A stretch of DNA of 64,000 nt. Source: Geobacillus vulcani PSS1 (GTDB lineage Bacteria; Bacillota; Bacilli; Bacillales; Anoxybacillaceae). The DNA lies in assembly GCF_000733845.1 (NCBI RefSeq), contig NZ_JPOI01000001.1, forward strand, positions 1,093,501-1,157,500, in the 5' to 3' direction. A model generated the notes under the pieces. It ran no database searches and was not told the DNA's origin. It saw nothing but the letters and a program-made list of their open reading frames with translations. A program made the position numbers and the translations under genes. Positions 9,430 through 16,708 of this stretch are shown here, in pieces (the first letter of the stretch is position 1; each line of letters starts with the position of its first letter).

Positions 9430-9484
9430 ATTTTCTTTAGAAAAGGTCCATAAGCGCATTCGCACTCCACTCGGTATGAAAATG
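9430..9484 (-). repeat. Degenerate REP-like palindromic unit
   Basis: On the minus strand this resembles the REP-like unit found at 12.4, 14.0, 41.3, 51.3 and 59.2 kb: on the plus strand TTTTC...AAAAGGTCCAT, then a decayed GC-rich core, then TATGAAAATG. The inner GGGCA/TGCCC stem is eroded. Confidence 0.5.
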
Positions 9485-9523
9485 TTCACTCAAGGCGCAG
9501 CATTTTCACGGAAAAGTGTAGGT

Positions 9524-9612
9524 TCAGATACTATCGTATCTGACGGCAATTCCTCCCCCACTTATCGTTGGGCTATCGCCCTGCACACGATTGAAGTGGG
9601 GGTATCCTTGCC
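9524..9612 (+). ncRNA. Structured RNA-like element, possible orphan IS605-type right-end/omega-RNA scaffold
   Basis: Two adjacent hairpins are visible. The first is a perfect 8-bp stem, TCAGATAC/GTATCTGA with loop TATC (9524-9543). The second is nested: GGCAA/TTGCC (9545-9549 with 9608-9612), CCCCCACTT/AAGTGGGGG (9555-9563 with 9594-9602), ATCGT/ACGAT and GGGC/GCCC closing on TATC. The arrangement of a GGCAATTC-type strand, a long CCCC/GGGG stem and CTTGCCG recalls the RNA-coding right ends of IS200/IS605 tnpB elements in Bacillota. That likeness is from memory and no tnpB lies nearby. It could equally be a cis-acting leader or a decayed transposon end. Confidence 0.45.
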
Positions 9613-9712
9613 GATTTTAGATGAAGCGCCCTGGCTGCTCGCCGCGTTTCGGAAAAGAGAGAATGCTTCGTATGCACCGTTTCACATATGCTGGAGAAAG
9701 AGGTGAAACTTG

Positions 9713-9952
9713 ATGATGCCGGTCATCGGCCAACAAGCGTTGATTTCGATTATCGTTCATTTGGCGTTTCTAGCGGTGACGTGGTGGACGCTGCAGGCAG
9801 TGAGGCTCGAGGTGTTGCTTCGGCCGAACCGTGTCGTTCAAGGGCGGTTGTTGTACATTTTATTGACGATTGCCATCGGCTCGACGGTGGCGAACTTTTT
9901 CCTCGACTATTGGGCTTGGTCAACCGATTTGCCGTATTTGTTCCGCGAATAG
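9713..9952 (+). CDS. ywzB: DUF1146 small membrane protein, YwzB-like
   Basis: About 79 residues with two hydrophobic helices (LISIIVHLAFLAVTWWTLQA and LLYILLTIAIGSTVANFFLDY), matching the YwzB/DUF1146 family, which in Bacillus sits just before ywmB as it does here. The molecular role is not known. Three in-frame starts lie together (TTG 9710, ATG 9713, ATG 9716); AGAGGTG best fits 9713. The gap from the nuo terminator to this gene (about 395 bp) holds the degenerate REP-like copy and the nested hairpins. Confidence 0.8.
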   Translation: MMPVIGQQALISIIVHLAFLAVTWWTLQAVRLEVLLRPNRVVQGRLLYILLTIAIGSTVANFFLDYWAWSTDLPYLFRE

Positions 9953-10010
9953 CGAGGCTTGGGGCGCCGCATGGCTTCGGCTTCCCCTCGCTTGCCTCGC
10001 CCTCTGTTCG

Positions 10011-10038
10011 GCCGTCAAGGGGCCCCGCCCTTGACGGC
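10011..10038 (+). terminator. Strong 11-bp hairpin after ywzB
   Basis: GCCGTCAAGGG and CCCTTGACGGC pair perfectly around a GCCCCG loop. The following sequence is GTCTCTTTG, a weak T-tract, so termination is likely but not certain. Confidence 0.6.
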
Positions 10039-10102
10039 GTCTCTTTGCACGCTGTCCCTTTTTTTCACCGATTCTCCGCCGATTGCCCTTCGCTTTGATA
10101 TT

Positions 10103-10116
10103 TGAAAACGGTTTCA
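10103..10116. promoter_or_regulatory. Candidate CcpA-binding cre site upstream of ywmB-murA
   Basis: TGAAAACGGTTTCA matches the cre consensus TGWNANCGNTNWCA at every fixed position and lies in a longer palindrome (TTTGAAAACGGTTTCAAA), 85 bases before ywmB. CcpA control here is an inference from the motif alone. Confidence 0.5.
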
Positions 10117-10200
10117 AAAATCACCGATTGTCGATTTTTTTGACGTATGTTCCCTTGCTCAGCGGCAACAATAACAAGTAAGGAGAGGAAGGGAACGAAG

Positions 10201-10956
10201 ATGAGAAAAAATCCAGTCTGTTGGCTAATGGCGCTCGTCGCCGCGGTCTCGTTGTTGGCCGCAGGACAATACCGGACGGAGGGCGCCGGGGGGAACGAAT
10301 GGTCCAAGCCGTTGGAAACGATGGCGCACACATTGGTGCAACATGGTGCCTCGCTCGGCCGTTGGGTCGTGTACACAAGAGAGTATGCCCACGATATTCA
10401 AAATGATGCGGACTTTTTCAAAAAAATGGCGGAGTTCAAACAAACATACCGCTCCTTTCGCTGGACGTTCCACCAAGCTAACCATTGGCAAAAAGTGATC
10501 GGCACGAACGACCATTCCTTCTTTCGTGAACAAATTCAGCTTGTGATGACCGTCACAAACGGAATGCCGCAAACGTATATCCTCTATGAAGCGACCGGTC
10601 CGATGTGGAGCCAAGCTAGGTGGAAAGAAGCAGCACAGCACATTGAAAAAACGACGAACAGCCTATTTGTGAACCACCCTACATTTTTTGCTTGTATTGA
10701 AGGCGAGTTCAGTGGTAATATGAAAGGTGGTTTGTTCGACCAAGCCTCTCAATTGCTTCGTGATTTTCAAGCGACGCCTGTCGAGTGGTTGCGGGAAGAG
10801 TCACTCGTTTCCCTGTCTGCATATACTGGGCAGTGGAAGAACGTTCTCCCGGCCGCCAATCATCAGCCGATCAACCTGCAACTCGCCTTGAGAGAAAGAT
10901 TGGGCGGCAAGACGCGCGTCGTTGCTGGAACCCCAATCATTACCATTGAATATTAA
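10201..10956 (+). CDS. ywmB: YwmB family TATA-box-binding-like protein, exported
   Basis: A 251-residue protein with an N-terminal signal or anchor helix (residues 8-22, [16 protein letters not shown]) and a YwmB domain over most of the rest. Its function in Bacillus is unknown; the domain was named from a structural likeness to TATA-binding protein and has no demonstrated DNA role. The ATG at 10201 follows AAGGAGAGGAAGGG; an upstream ATG at 10147 lacks such a site. It ends about 30 bases before murA, the same order as in Bacillus subtilis, so they are probably cotranscribed. Confidence 0.85.
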   Translation: MRKNPVCWLMALVAAVSLLAAGQYRTEGAGGNEWSKPLETMAHTLVQHGASLGRWVVYTREYAHDIQNDADFFKKMAEFKQTYRSFRWTFHQANHWQKVIGTNDHSFFREQIQLVMTVTNGMPQTYILYEATGPMWSQARWKEAAQHIEKTTNSLFVNHPTFFACIEGEFSGNMKGGLFDQASQLLRDFQATPVEWLREESLVSLSAYTGQWKNVLPAANHQPINLQLALRERLGGKTRVVAGTPIITIEY

Positions 10957-10987
10957 TATAGAGAAATTGGACGCGGAGGGGAATACC

Positions 10988-12283
10988 TTGGAAAAGATCA
11001 TCGTCCGTGGCGGAAACCGGTTGAGCGGCACCGTCAAAGTGGAAGGCGCAAAAAATGCCGTTTTGCCTGTCATTGCTGCCACTTTATTGGCTACGAAAGG
11101 AACGAGTACGATTCATGATGTGCCTGCTCTTTCCGATGTATATACAATCAGCGAAGTGCTCCGCTATTTAGGCGCCGACGTGCACATTGCCGGCGAAACG
11201 GTCACCGTCGACGCCACCGGTCCGTTGACGGTGGAAGCGCCGTTTGAATACGTGCGAAAAATGCGCGCATCGGTGTTGGTCATGGGCCCGCTGTTGGCGC
11301 GCAACGGCCGAGCCCGTGTAGCGCTGCCGGGCGGCTGTGCCATTGGCTCGCGCCCCATTGATCAGCACTTAAAAGGATTTGAAGCGATGGGTGCATCCGT
11401 GAAAGTGGGCAACGGCTTTATTGATGCGGAAGTGAATGGACGGCTCCGCGGCGCCAAAATTTATTTGGATTTTCCAAGCGTCGGGGCGACGGAAAATATT
11501 ATGATGGCCGCCGTCCTCGCGGAAGGAACAACCGTGATCGAAAACTGTGCGAAAGAGCCGGAAATTGTCGATTTGGCGAACTTTTTGAATGCGATGGGCG
11601 CTAAAGTGCGCGGCGCCGGCACCGGAACGATTCGAATCGAAGGGGTCGACGAGCTCGTCGGCACCACACATACGGTCATTCCGGATCGCATTGAAGCTGG
11701 CACGTTTATGGTGGCAGCGGCCATCACCGGCGGCGACGTCCTCGTGCAAGGGGCGGTTCCAGAACATTTAGGCTCGCTGATCGCCAAACTCGAAGAAATG
11801 GGCGTAACGGTCATTGAAGAGGAAAATGGGGTGCGTGTCATTGGTCCGGAAAAGCTGAAAGCCGTCGACATTAAAACGATGCCATATCCGGGCTTTCCGA
11901 CCGACATGCAGTCGCAAATGATGGCTCTCTTGTTGAAAGCGGAAGGCACAAGCATGATCACCGAGACGGTGTTTGAAAACCGCTTTATGCATGTTGAGGA
12001 ATTCCGGCGCATGAACGCCGATATTAAAATTGAAGGTCGTTCGGTCATGATCAATGGTCCGTGCCAGCTGCAAGGCGCGGAAGTGGCGGCGACCGATTTG
12101 CGCGCAGCGGCAGCGTTGATTTTGGCTGGACTCGCGGCAGACGGCTACACGCGCGTAACCGAGCTTCGTCATCTCGACCGCGGGTACGTCCGCTTCCATG
12201 AAAAGTTGGCTGCGCTTGGGGCTGACATTGAACGCGTCCGTGAAGAAACGGAACAATTCGACCACATTCAAGCGATCCAATGA
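10988..12283 (+). CDS. murA: UDP-N-acetylglucosamine 1-carboxyvinyltransferase
   Basis: This cytoplasmic enzyme moves enolpyruvate from PEP to UDP-GlcNAc, the first committed step of peptidoglycan synthesis. The 431-residue product has the catalytic loop [16 protein letters not shown] with Cys117 (the PEP and fosfomycin target), the UDP-GlcNAc site KNAVLPV, and the repeated inside-out alpha/beta barrel. The start is a TTG at 10988 behind GGAGGGG; the frame runs further upstream but the extra residues are unlike MurA. It is closest in context to the B. subtilis murAA copy after ywmB. A hairpin terminator follows. Confidence 0.95.
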   Translation: MEKIIVRGGNRLSGTVKVEGAKNAVLPVIAATLLATKGTSTIHDVPALSDVYTISEVLRYLGADVHIAGETVTVDATGPLTVEAPFEYVRKMRASVLVMGPLLARNGRARVALPGGCAIGSRPIDQHLKGFEAMGASVKVGNGFIDAEVNGRLRGAKIYLDFPSVGATENIMMAAVLAEGTTVIENCAKEPEIVDLANFLNAMGAKVRGAGTGTIRIEGVDELVGTTHTVIPDRIEAGTFMVAAAITGGDVLVQGAVPEHLGSLIAKLEEMGVTVIEEENGVRVIGPEKLKAVDIKTMPYPGFPTDMQSQMMALLLKAEGTSMITETVFENRFMHVEEFRRMNADIKIEGRSVMINGPCQLQGAEVAATDLRAAAALILAGLAADGYTRVTELRHLDRGYVRFHEKLAALGADIERVREETEQFDHIQAIQ

Positions 12284-12299
12284 AACGGATCAGGAGCGA

Positions 12300-12345
12300 G
12301 AAAACGACCGTGAACTGCCTTCGAGCAGGAAATGGTCGTTTTTTC
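12300..12345 (+). terminator. Terminator after murA
   Basis: GAAAACGACC and GGTCGTTTTTTC pair across a 24-base loop that holds its own short CTGCC/GGCAG-like pairing, ending in a T-run, 17 bases after the murA stop. Confidence 0.75.
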
Positions 12346-12397
12346 TATCCGCACATGGCACGCGCCTGAGGTTGCTATATGGCCAAGCTGGGTCGTC

Positions 12398-12454
12398 GTT
12401 TTCATGTTCCGGTGGAGGGCAACACGTTGCCCATGGACCTTTTCCGTGAAAATC
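12398..12454 (+). repeat. REP-like palindromic unit next to the IS110 element
   Basis: The unit reads GTTTTCAT...GGTGGAGGGCAACACGTTGCCCATGGACCTTTTCCGTGAAAA; GGGCAA/TTGCCC forms the inner stem and TTTTCA/TGAAAA the outer arms. The proposed IS edge is about 20 bases downstream. Confidence 0.75.
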
Positions 12455-12587
12455 CCCACCACTGGGTGAGTGCTGTATACGCTCCTGATCCGTGTGGGTA
12501 TACTGAAAATGGCCAAAGAAGGCAATAGGAAAGCAGAGGTGCCCCATTTTCGGGCATCTCGTATCATCCGGCTGCCTGTTGGCTATA

Positions 12588-13724
12588 CTAAATGAGTTGT
12601 GGTTGGCGGAACGACTCTTTGCGGGAGATCATGCAAAAGATGATCACCAACATTCGTCGAGCCGTGGCGATGAGGGCTTTTTTCTTCCCGCATCGGGCCG
12701 CCAACGACCAAAATTTTCGGGACAAGGGATGTGTCTTGGATCGAGCTGCTGACCATGCCGCCTCGCATAACGCTGATCGAAGATGGGGATTGCCTTTGGT
12801 GGTGCGCGTGCTCTTTCGCTTTCCGGCGCTTTCATGGTTGCCGGGGGACAACCCCGTCCATGAAGCCGCCCGTTCCGGCGTTTCAAAGACGCTCATGTCG
12901 GTTCCCATCTCGGCGATGATGATGGCGGCGGTTTGTTTTTTGATTCCAGGCATGGTCATCAGTAAGTCCACTTCCTCCCGATACGGCTCGAGCAGGCGGT
13001 CGATGTGCTGGTCGACTTCTTCGATGAGCCGCTCGCATTCCTCCACGTGTTTCCACAAGAGGCGAAGGAGACAGAGCTCATGTTCGGTCAAGGTGCCCAG
13101 CAGCGAATCGTACACCGCCTGCTTTTTCGTTTTGAGCCTGCCGCGCAGGCATTGATCCAGCTCGTCCTTGTCCACGTATCCCTTCTCGAGCAGCCGGGCA
13201 AGGATGTTTCGTCCGGAAACGCCGAAGAGATCCGAGAGGACGGAGCCCAGCTTGACATTGGAAGACTCCAGCACTTTTTGAATCCGGTTTTTCTCTGAAC
13301 TCAACTGTCCGACCCACTTTTTGCGCAGGCGGGTAAAATCCCGCAGTTCACGAATCGGCGCTGGGGGGACGAAACTTTTTTCAATGAGTCTATGGCGGAG
13401 CAGCTTGGCGATCCACTCGGCGTCAGAGACATCGGTTTTTCTTCCCGGGACATTTTTGATCCGCTGCGGATTGGCCAAAGTCAAGTCGACATAGCCCTCG
13501 AGGAAGGCAAAGACCGGTTTCCAATACACGCCGGTGGATTCCATGGCGACATGGGTGACCCCATGGTCTTCGAGCCACTCGAGCAGGTCGCCAAGCCCTT
13601 TCGAGAACGTTGAGAACGTTTGGATCTCCTTTTGAATCTCCCCCTCTTCTTCCCATAGGGCACAAGCGACAATAGTTTCGGTATGAACATCCAATCCTGC
13701 GCAGCGAGGATAGATGACATCCAT
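12588..13724 (-). CDS. IS110 family transposase (DEDD recombinase)
   Basis: The 378-residue protein has an N-terminal RuvC-like DEDD domain: Asp12 in AGLDVH, the Glu of VAMESTGVYW, and the acidic pair in GRKTDVSDAEW. The C-terminal Transposase_20 domain includes LLMTMPGIKKQTAAIIIAEMG and the SPGNHESAGKRKSTRTTKGN segment, where the family has its conserved serine. A coiled coil links the two. The start at 13724 is set by AAAGGAGG nine bases upstream; the frame extends 12 codons further but without a site. All catalytic motifs are present, so the element may be active. It sits between murA and spoIID and reads against both. Confidence 0.93.
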   Translation of the reverse strand: MDVIYPRCAGLDVHTETIVACALWEEEGEIQKEIQTFSTFSKGLGDLLEWLEDHGVTHVAMESTGVYWKPVFAFLEGYVDLTLANPQRIKNVPGRKTDVSDAEWIAKLLRHRLIEKSFVPPAPIRELRDFTRLRKKWVGQLSSEKNRIQKVLESSNVKLGSVLSDLFGVSGRNILARLLEKGYVDKDELDQCLRGRLKTKKQAVYDSLLGTLTEHELCLLRLLWKHVEECERLIEEVDQHIDRLLEPYREEVDLLMTMPGIKKQTAAIIIAEMGTDMSVFETPERAASWTGLSPGNHESAGKRKSTRTTKGNPHLRSALCEAAWSAARSKTHPLSRKFWSLAARCGKKKALIATARRMLVIIFCMISRKESFRQPQLI

Positions 13725-13740
13725 GATGAAATGCCTCCTT

Positions 13741-13920
13741 TTCGATGATGGAGTGCGCAAACAGCGAATCCACGGGAGACATGCGGCAGTTTTCCGTTCG
13801 TCGTCACCTTTCCTCTATCACAGGAAAGGGCGGACAATGGGTGGTGCACCCAGTGGATTCAAACACTTTTCCGTACAGGGTCTAAGCCACCATTAAGCAT
13901 AACGTCCTGTTGAACTGTTT
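13741..13920 (-). ncRNA. Candidate IS110 bridge RNA region
   Basis: The non-coding leader upstream of the transposase contains two clear hairpins on the minus strand: TGGGTG/CACCCA with a 3-base loop (13838-13852) and CCTTTCC/GGAAAGG (about 13807-13829). In IS110-group elements this position encodes the bridge RNA that pairs with donor and target DNA. The string CCACTGGGTG in this leader (complement of 13847-13856) also occurs at 12459-12468, just outside the proposed far edge. Expression and exact ends cannot be seen from sequence. Confidence 0.45.
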
Positions 13921-13952
13921 GCGCCTATTCTTCATTATGGGAAGAAAAGGGG

Positions 13953-14082
13953 GATTTTCATCCCCGGGTGGAGGGCAGATCGTGCTGCCCATGGATCTTT
14001 TCTGTGAAAATGCCGAACTGGAGCGAGATTTTCATCCCTGGGTGGAGGGCAACACGTTGCCCATGGAACTTTTCTATGAAAA
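13953..14082 (+). repeat. Two tandem REP-like palindromic units
   Basis: Unit 1 has the inner stem GGGCAG/CTGCCC and unit 2 GGGCAA/TTGCCC, a G-C to A-T pair exchange that keeps the hairpin. Both start with GATTTTCATCCC and end with CTTTTC(T)(G/A)TGAAAA. They lie between the IS110 element and spoIID. Confidence 0.85.
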
Positions 14083-14199
14083 GAAAACTGTCATACATAC
14101 TTGTCCGAGCCCATAACTATAGTAACGAACCGAAGCCAATGCAGGCATTTGTTCGCAATGTCCGCTTGTGCTTGGAAAACGCATATTGGGGGCTCGGCT

Positions 14200-15231
14200 A
14201 TGGTGAAACGATTGAAACCCGTAATGGTGCTCGCTTTCTTGCTATTTGTCGCCATCCTCGTCATTCCGACAGCGCTCGTTCTTCCCTTTTATGACGGGAA
14301 GGTGACGAAATTGGCCGAACAACTGCACAAGCAAGAACAACTTCAGCGGTCGCAGGCAGCCGAAGGGCCGTCCGTCGAGGTGGCGGTCTACCGAAGCAAA
14401 GAACAACGTGTCGAACATATTCCGCTCGAGCAATACGTCATCGGCGTCGTCGCAGCGGAAATGCCGGCCGAATTTGAGCTCGAGGCATTAAAGGCGCAAG
14501 CGTTGACGGCGCGCACATACATTGTCAAGCAGCTGCTTGCCAACCAGCCGTTTCGCCTGCCAAAAGGAGCGAATGTGACCGACACGGTGGCTCATCAAGT
14601 CTATTACAGCGATGACGAGTTGCGAAAGCTGTGGGGCAGCGATTATGATTGGAAAATCAAAAAAGTGACAAAAGCCGTGTTGGAAACGCAAGGACAAATT
14701 TTGACATACAACAACGAGCCGATCGAGGCGCTGTTTTTCTCAACAAGCAACGGGTATACCGAAAATTCGGAAGCCTATTGGCAAAGCGATTTTCCCTATT
14801 TAAAAAGCGTCGCCAGCCCATGGGATAAACAATCGCCGAAGTTTTACCAGCGGAAAACGATGTCGGTGGCGGAATTCGAGCGAAGGTTGGGGATCGAACT
14901 GCCCGCTGACGGCTCAGTCGGCGTCATTGTATCGCGCACTCCCGGCCGCCGCGTCGGCGAAGTAAAAATCGGCGGCAAGACGTTTACGGGCCGTGATGTG
15001 CGCGAACGGCTCGGGTTGCCGTCGAGTGATTTCACTTGGGTGCGCAACGGAGATGACATCATCATTACGACGAAAGGCTACGGCCATGGCGTCGGCATGA
15101 GCCAGTACGGGGCCAACTTTATGGCGAAAGAAGGGAAAACGTACGCTGACATTGTCAAATATTATTACCGCGGTGTCCATATTTCGTCGGCGACGGCGTT
15201 TTTGAACAAGCTGACAGCGAAAAACGGATGA
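14200..15231 (+). CDS. spoIID: Stage II sporulation protein D
   Basis: This 343-residue membrane-anchored lytic transglycosylase works with SpoIIM and SpoIIP to thin septal peptidoglycan and drive engulfment in the mother cell. The N-terminal anchor is residues 8-27. The SpoIID domain follows, with EQYVIGVVAAEMPAEFELEALKAQALTARTY and the C-terminal KGYGHGVGMSQYGANFMA motif. The ATG at 14200 follows GGGGGCTCGG and gives exactly the B. subtilis length; the frame continues upstream without similarity. It is cut off from murA by the IS110 insertion and repeats, whereas in B. subtilis it follows murA directly. Confidence 0.95.
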   Translation: MVKRLKPVMVLAFLLFVAILVIPTALVLPFYDGKVTKLAEQLHKQEQLQRSQAAEGPSVEVAVYRSKEQRVEHIPLEQYVIGVVAAEMPAEFELEALKAQALTARTYIVKQLLANQPFRLPKGANVTDTVAHQVYYSDDELRKLWGSDYDWKIKKVTKAVLETQGQILTYNNEPIEALFFSTSNGYTENSEAYWQSDFPYLKSVASPWDKQSPKFYQRKTMSVAEFERRLGIELPADGSVGVIVSRTPGRRVGEVKIGGKTFTGRDVRERLGLPSSDFTWVRNGDDIIITTKGYGHGVGMSQYGANFMAKEGKTYADIVKYYYRGVHISSATAFLNKLTAKNG

Positions 15232-15261
15232 GTCGAGGGATTTTGCGCCCTCGACTTTTTT
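15232..15261 (+). terminator. Terminator after spoIID
   Basis: GTCGAGGG and CCCTCGAC form an 8-bp stem followed by TTTTTT, starting one base after the spoIID stop. Confidence 0.88.
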
Positions 15262-15409
15262 GTCCCTTTCTCAGGGCCAAAGACAGGGAGGCGCCCCTCA
15301 TTTTTTGTGTATAAAATCTAGCCGAATGTCAAAAAATAAGTGAAAAAATTGGTTTTGATGTGTATATCTTTTCCTCTTTCTGTTCAAAATGGTTGCTGAG
15401 GTGATGAAC

Positions 15410-16297
15410 ATGAGAGAGGAACAAAAACAATCGTCGCTGAAGCGTCTGTTTCGCAAACGCTGGGTATTTCCGGCCATCTATTTATCATCTGCCGCATTGA
15501 TCGTCGCTGGCGCCCTTTGGTTCCAGGCAAGCAAAGAGGAGAATACAGGCAAAGACAACGTGGCGAAAAACGGCACCGCCCAACAAGAAAATCCGGCTGT
15601 TCCGGTCAATGAAACGGTCGAAACGATTGCGATGCCGGTGCTTGATCCAAATGCGGTGCAAGTGAAAACGCCGTTCTACGATGACAAAGCATCGGAAGCA
15701 GAACAGGAAGCAGCCCTTGTCTTTTATGATCATACGTACCATCCGAACCAAGGCATCGACTTAGTTCGCCAAGACGGCAAAACGTTTGATGTCACCGCTT
15801 CCTTAAGCGGCACGGTGACGAAAGCGGAAAAAGACCCGATTTTAGGCTACGTTGTCGAAATCAACCATGAACAAGGGGTCACGACCGTCTATCAATCGCT
15901 CGCTGACGTGAAAGTGGAAGCCGGCGATACGGTGAAACAAGGCGAAGTGATCGGCAAGGCGGGGCAAAGCGAATTCAACAAGGAAGCCGGCATCCACGTC
16001 CACTTTGAAATTCGCAAAGACGGCCGGGCGGTAAATCCGATTGATTATGTCAACAAACCGTTGACGGCTTTGACTGACAAAGCGGAAGATAACGCAGGAA
16101 GCGACCGCGCCGCCACGAACAAGGAAAAAGAATTGATGCCAAGCGATGAAACAACGCCGGCGGATGAAAATCCAGCGAATGAACAGCCATCGGCTGATGA
16201 CCATTCGACGACGCCAAGCGACAACAATCAAGACGAAAACAACGACGCTTCATCCTACAAAACGCCAGACGCCTCGATCGGCATGGCAAGAGCGTAA
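15410..16297 (+). CDS. spoIIQ: Stage II sporulation protein Q
   Basis: The 295-residue forespore membrane protein pairs with SpoIIIAH across the septum to form the channel needed for engulfment and late forespore gene expression. A transmembrane helix (about residues 21-40) is followed by an extracellular LytM/M23 domain (QGIDLVRQDGKTFDVTASLSGTV ... IHVHFEIRKDGRAVNPIDYV). As in B. subtilis the domain lacks the first zinc histidine (QGID in place of a histidine motif), so it is expected to be inactive as a peptidase. The tail is Asp/Asn/Pro rich. The ATG at 15410 follows GAGGTG; MREEQK matches the known start. Two GTATA boxes (15309 and 15362) could be sigma-F -35 elements but the -10 matches are imperfect. 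Confidence 0.94.
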   Translation: MREEQKQSSLKRLFRKRWVFPAIYLSSAALIVAGALWFQASKEENTGKDNVAKNGTAQQENPAVPVNETVETIAMPVLDPNAVQVKTPFYDDKASEAEQEAALVFYDHTYHPNQGIDLVRQDGKTFDVTASLSGTVTKAEKDPILGYVVEINHEQGVTTVYQSLADVKVEAGDTVKQGEVIGKAGQSEFNKEAGIHVHFEIRKDGRAVNPIDYVNKPLTALTDKAEDNAGSDRAATNKEKELMPSDETTPADENPANEQPSADDHSTTPSDNNQDENNDASSYKTPDASIGMARA

Positions 16298-16340
16298 TCG
16301 ACAAAGCGTCTAGCAGAGGAAACGAAAAATGCGACGAAAA

Positions 16341-16379
16341 GGCCTGTCCGTTTGCTAAGACAAGCGGACGGGTCTTTTT
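16341..16379 (+). terminator. Terminator after spoIIQ
   Basis: GGCCTGTCCGTTTG and CAAGCGGACGGGTC form a long stem (with G-T pairs) followed by TTTTTG. Confidence 0.85.
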
Positions 16380-16443
16380 GCTTTGCCGCTTCTAAAGTCA
16401 GACGTGGGAAAAACGGTAGCCAAAAAAAGCTCTTCACCATAAG

Positions 16444-16461
16444 ATGAAAAACGTTTTTCAT
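16444..16461. promoter_or_regulatory. Perfect 18-bp palindrome, possible operator
   Basis: ATGAAAAACGTTTTTCAT is its own reverse complement. It lies about 250 bases before the gamma-glutamyltransferase-like gene and 57 bases before a short ORF. The central AACGTT recalls LacI/CcpA-type operators, but no regulator can be assigned. Confidence 0.4.
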
Positions 16462-16517
16462 GTTAGGTGACCCAAGCAGTCATGGCTATTTTTTGTTCGA
16501 CCGGGAGGAACGATATT

Positions 16518-16637
16518 ATGTTTGTGTCTAAAAGTCAAGTACATCTTTCAGTGATGAACCGCCAAAAATTATGTTTTGAATATTCTTTCATTTTTAGGAA
16601 CAAGAATGCAAATCACTGCCACTTTCCTTTAAAATAA
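16518..16637 (+). CDS. Possible 39-residue small ORF
   Basis: An ATG with GGGAGGA nine bases upstream opens a 39-codon frame (MFVSKSQVHLSVMNRQKL... ending CHFPLK). I do not recognise it. It is A+T rich compared with its neighbours, so it may be foreign or a remnant. The remainder of the 16.3-16.7 kb gap holds the spoIIQ terminator and the 18-bp palindrome. Confidence 0.28.
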   Translation: MFVSKSQVHLSVMNRQKLCFEYSFIFRNKNANHCHFPLK

Positions 16638-16708
16638 ATGAAAACGGAAACAGTGTTGTTTTTGAAACGTTTTATTCTTCACTTAACAAAAGAAAGGGGA
16701 TCGTGGCC

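Larger units (their letters stand above)
12475..13950 (-). mobile_element. IS110-family insertion sequence (edges approximate)
   Basis: The element consists of a complete DEDD transposase gene on the minus strand, about 110 bp of non-coding DNA after its stop (including the hairpin GAGGTGCCC/GGGCATCTC at 12536-12561) and about 225 bp before its start. IS110 elements lack terminal inverted repeats, so the edges are estimated from where the flanking REP-like repeats lose their pattern (about 12475 and 13950), giving about 1.48 kb. The longer non-coding part upstream of the transposase fits the IS110 rather than the IS1111 group. Confidence 0.7.

Noticed and set aside
12592..13155. A 187-codon plus-strand frame across the IS110 transposase
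   Set aside because: It is antisense to the intact DEDD transposase and has no independent support.
15309..15390. A sigma-F promoter for spoIIQ at one of two GTATA boxes
   Set aside because: The first has a poor -10, and the second would place the transcript start almost on the ribosome site. I mention it with the gene but do not call it as a feature.
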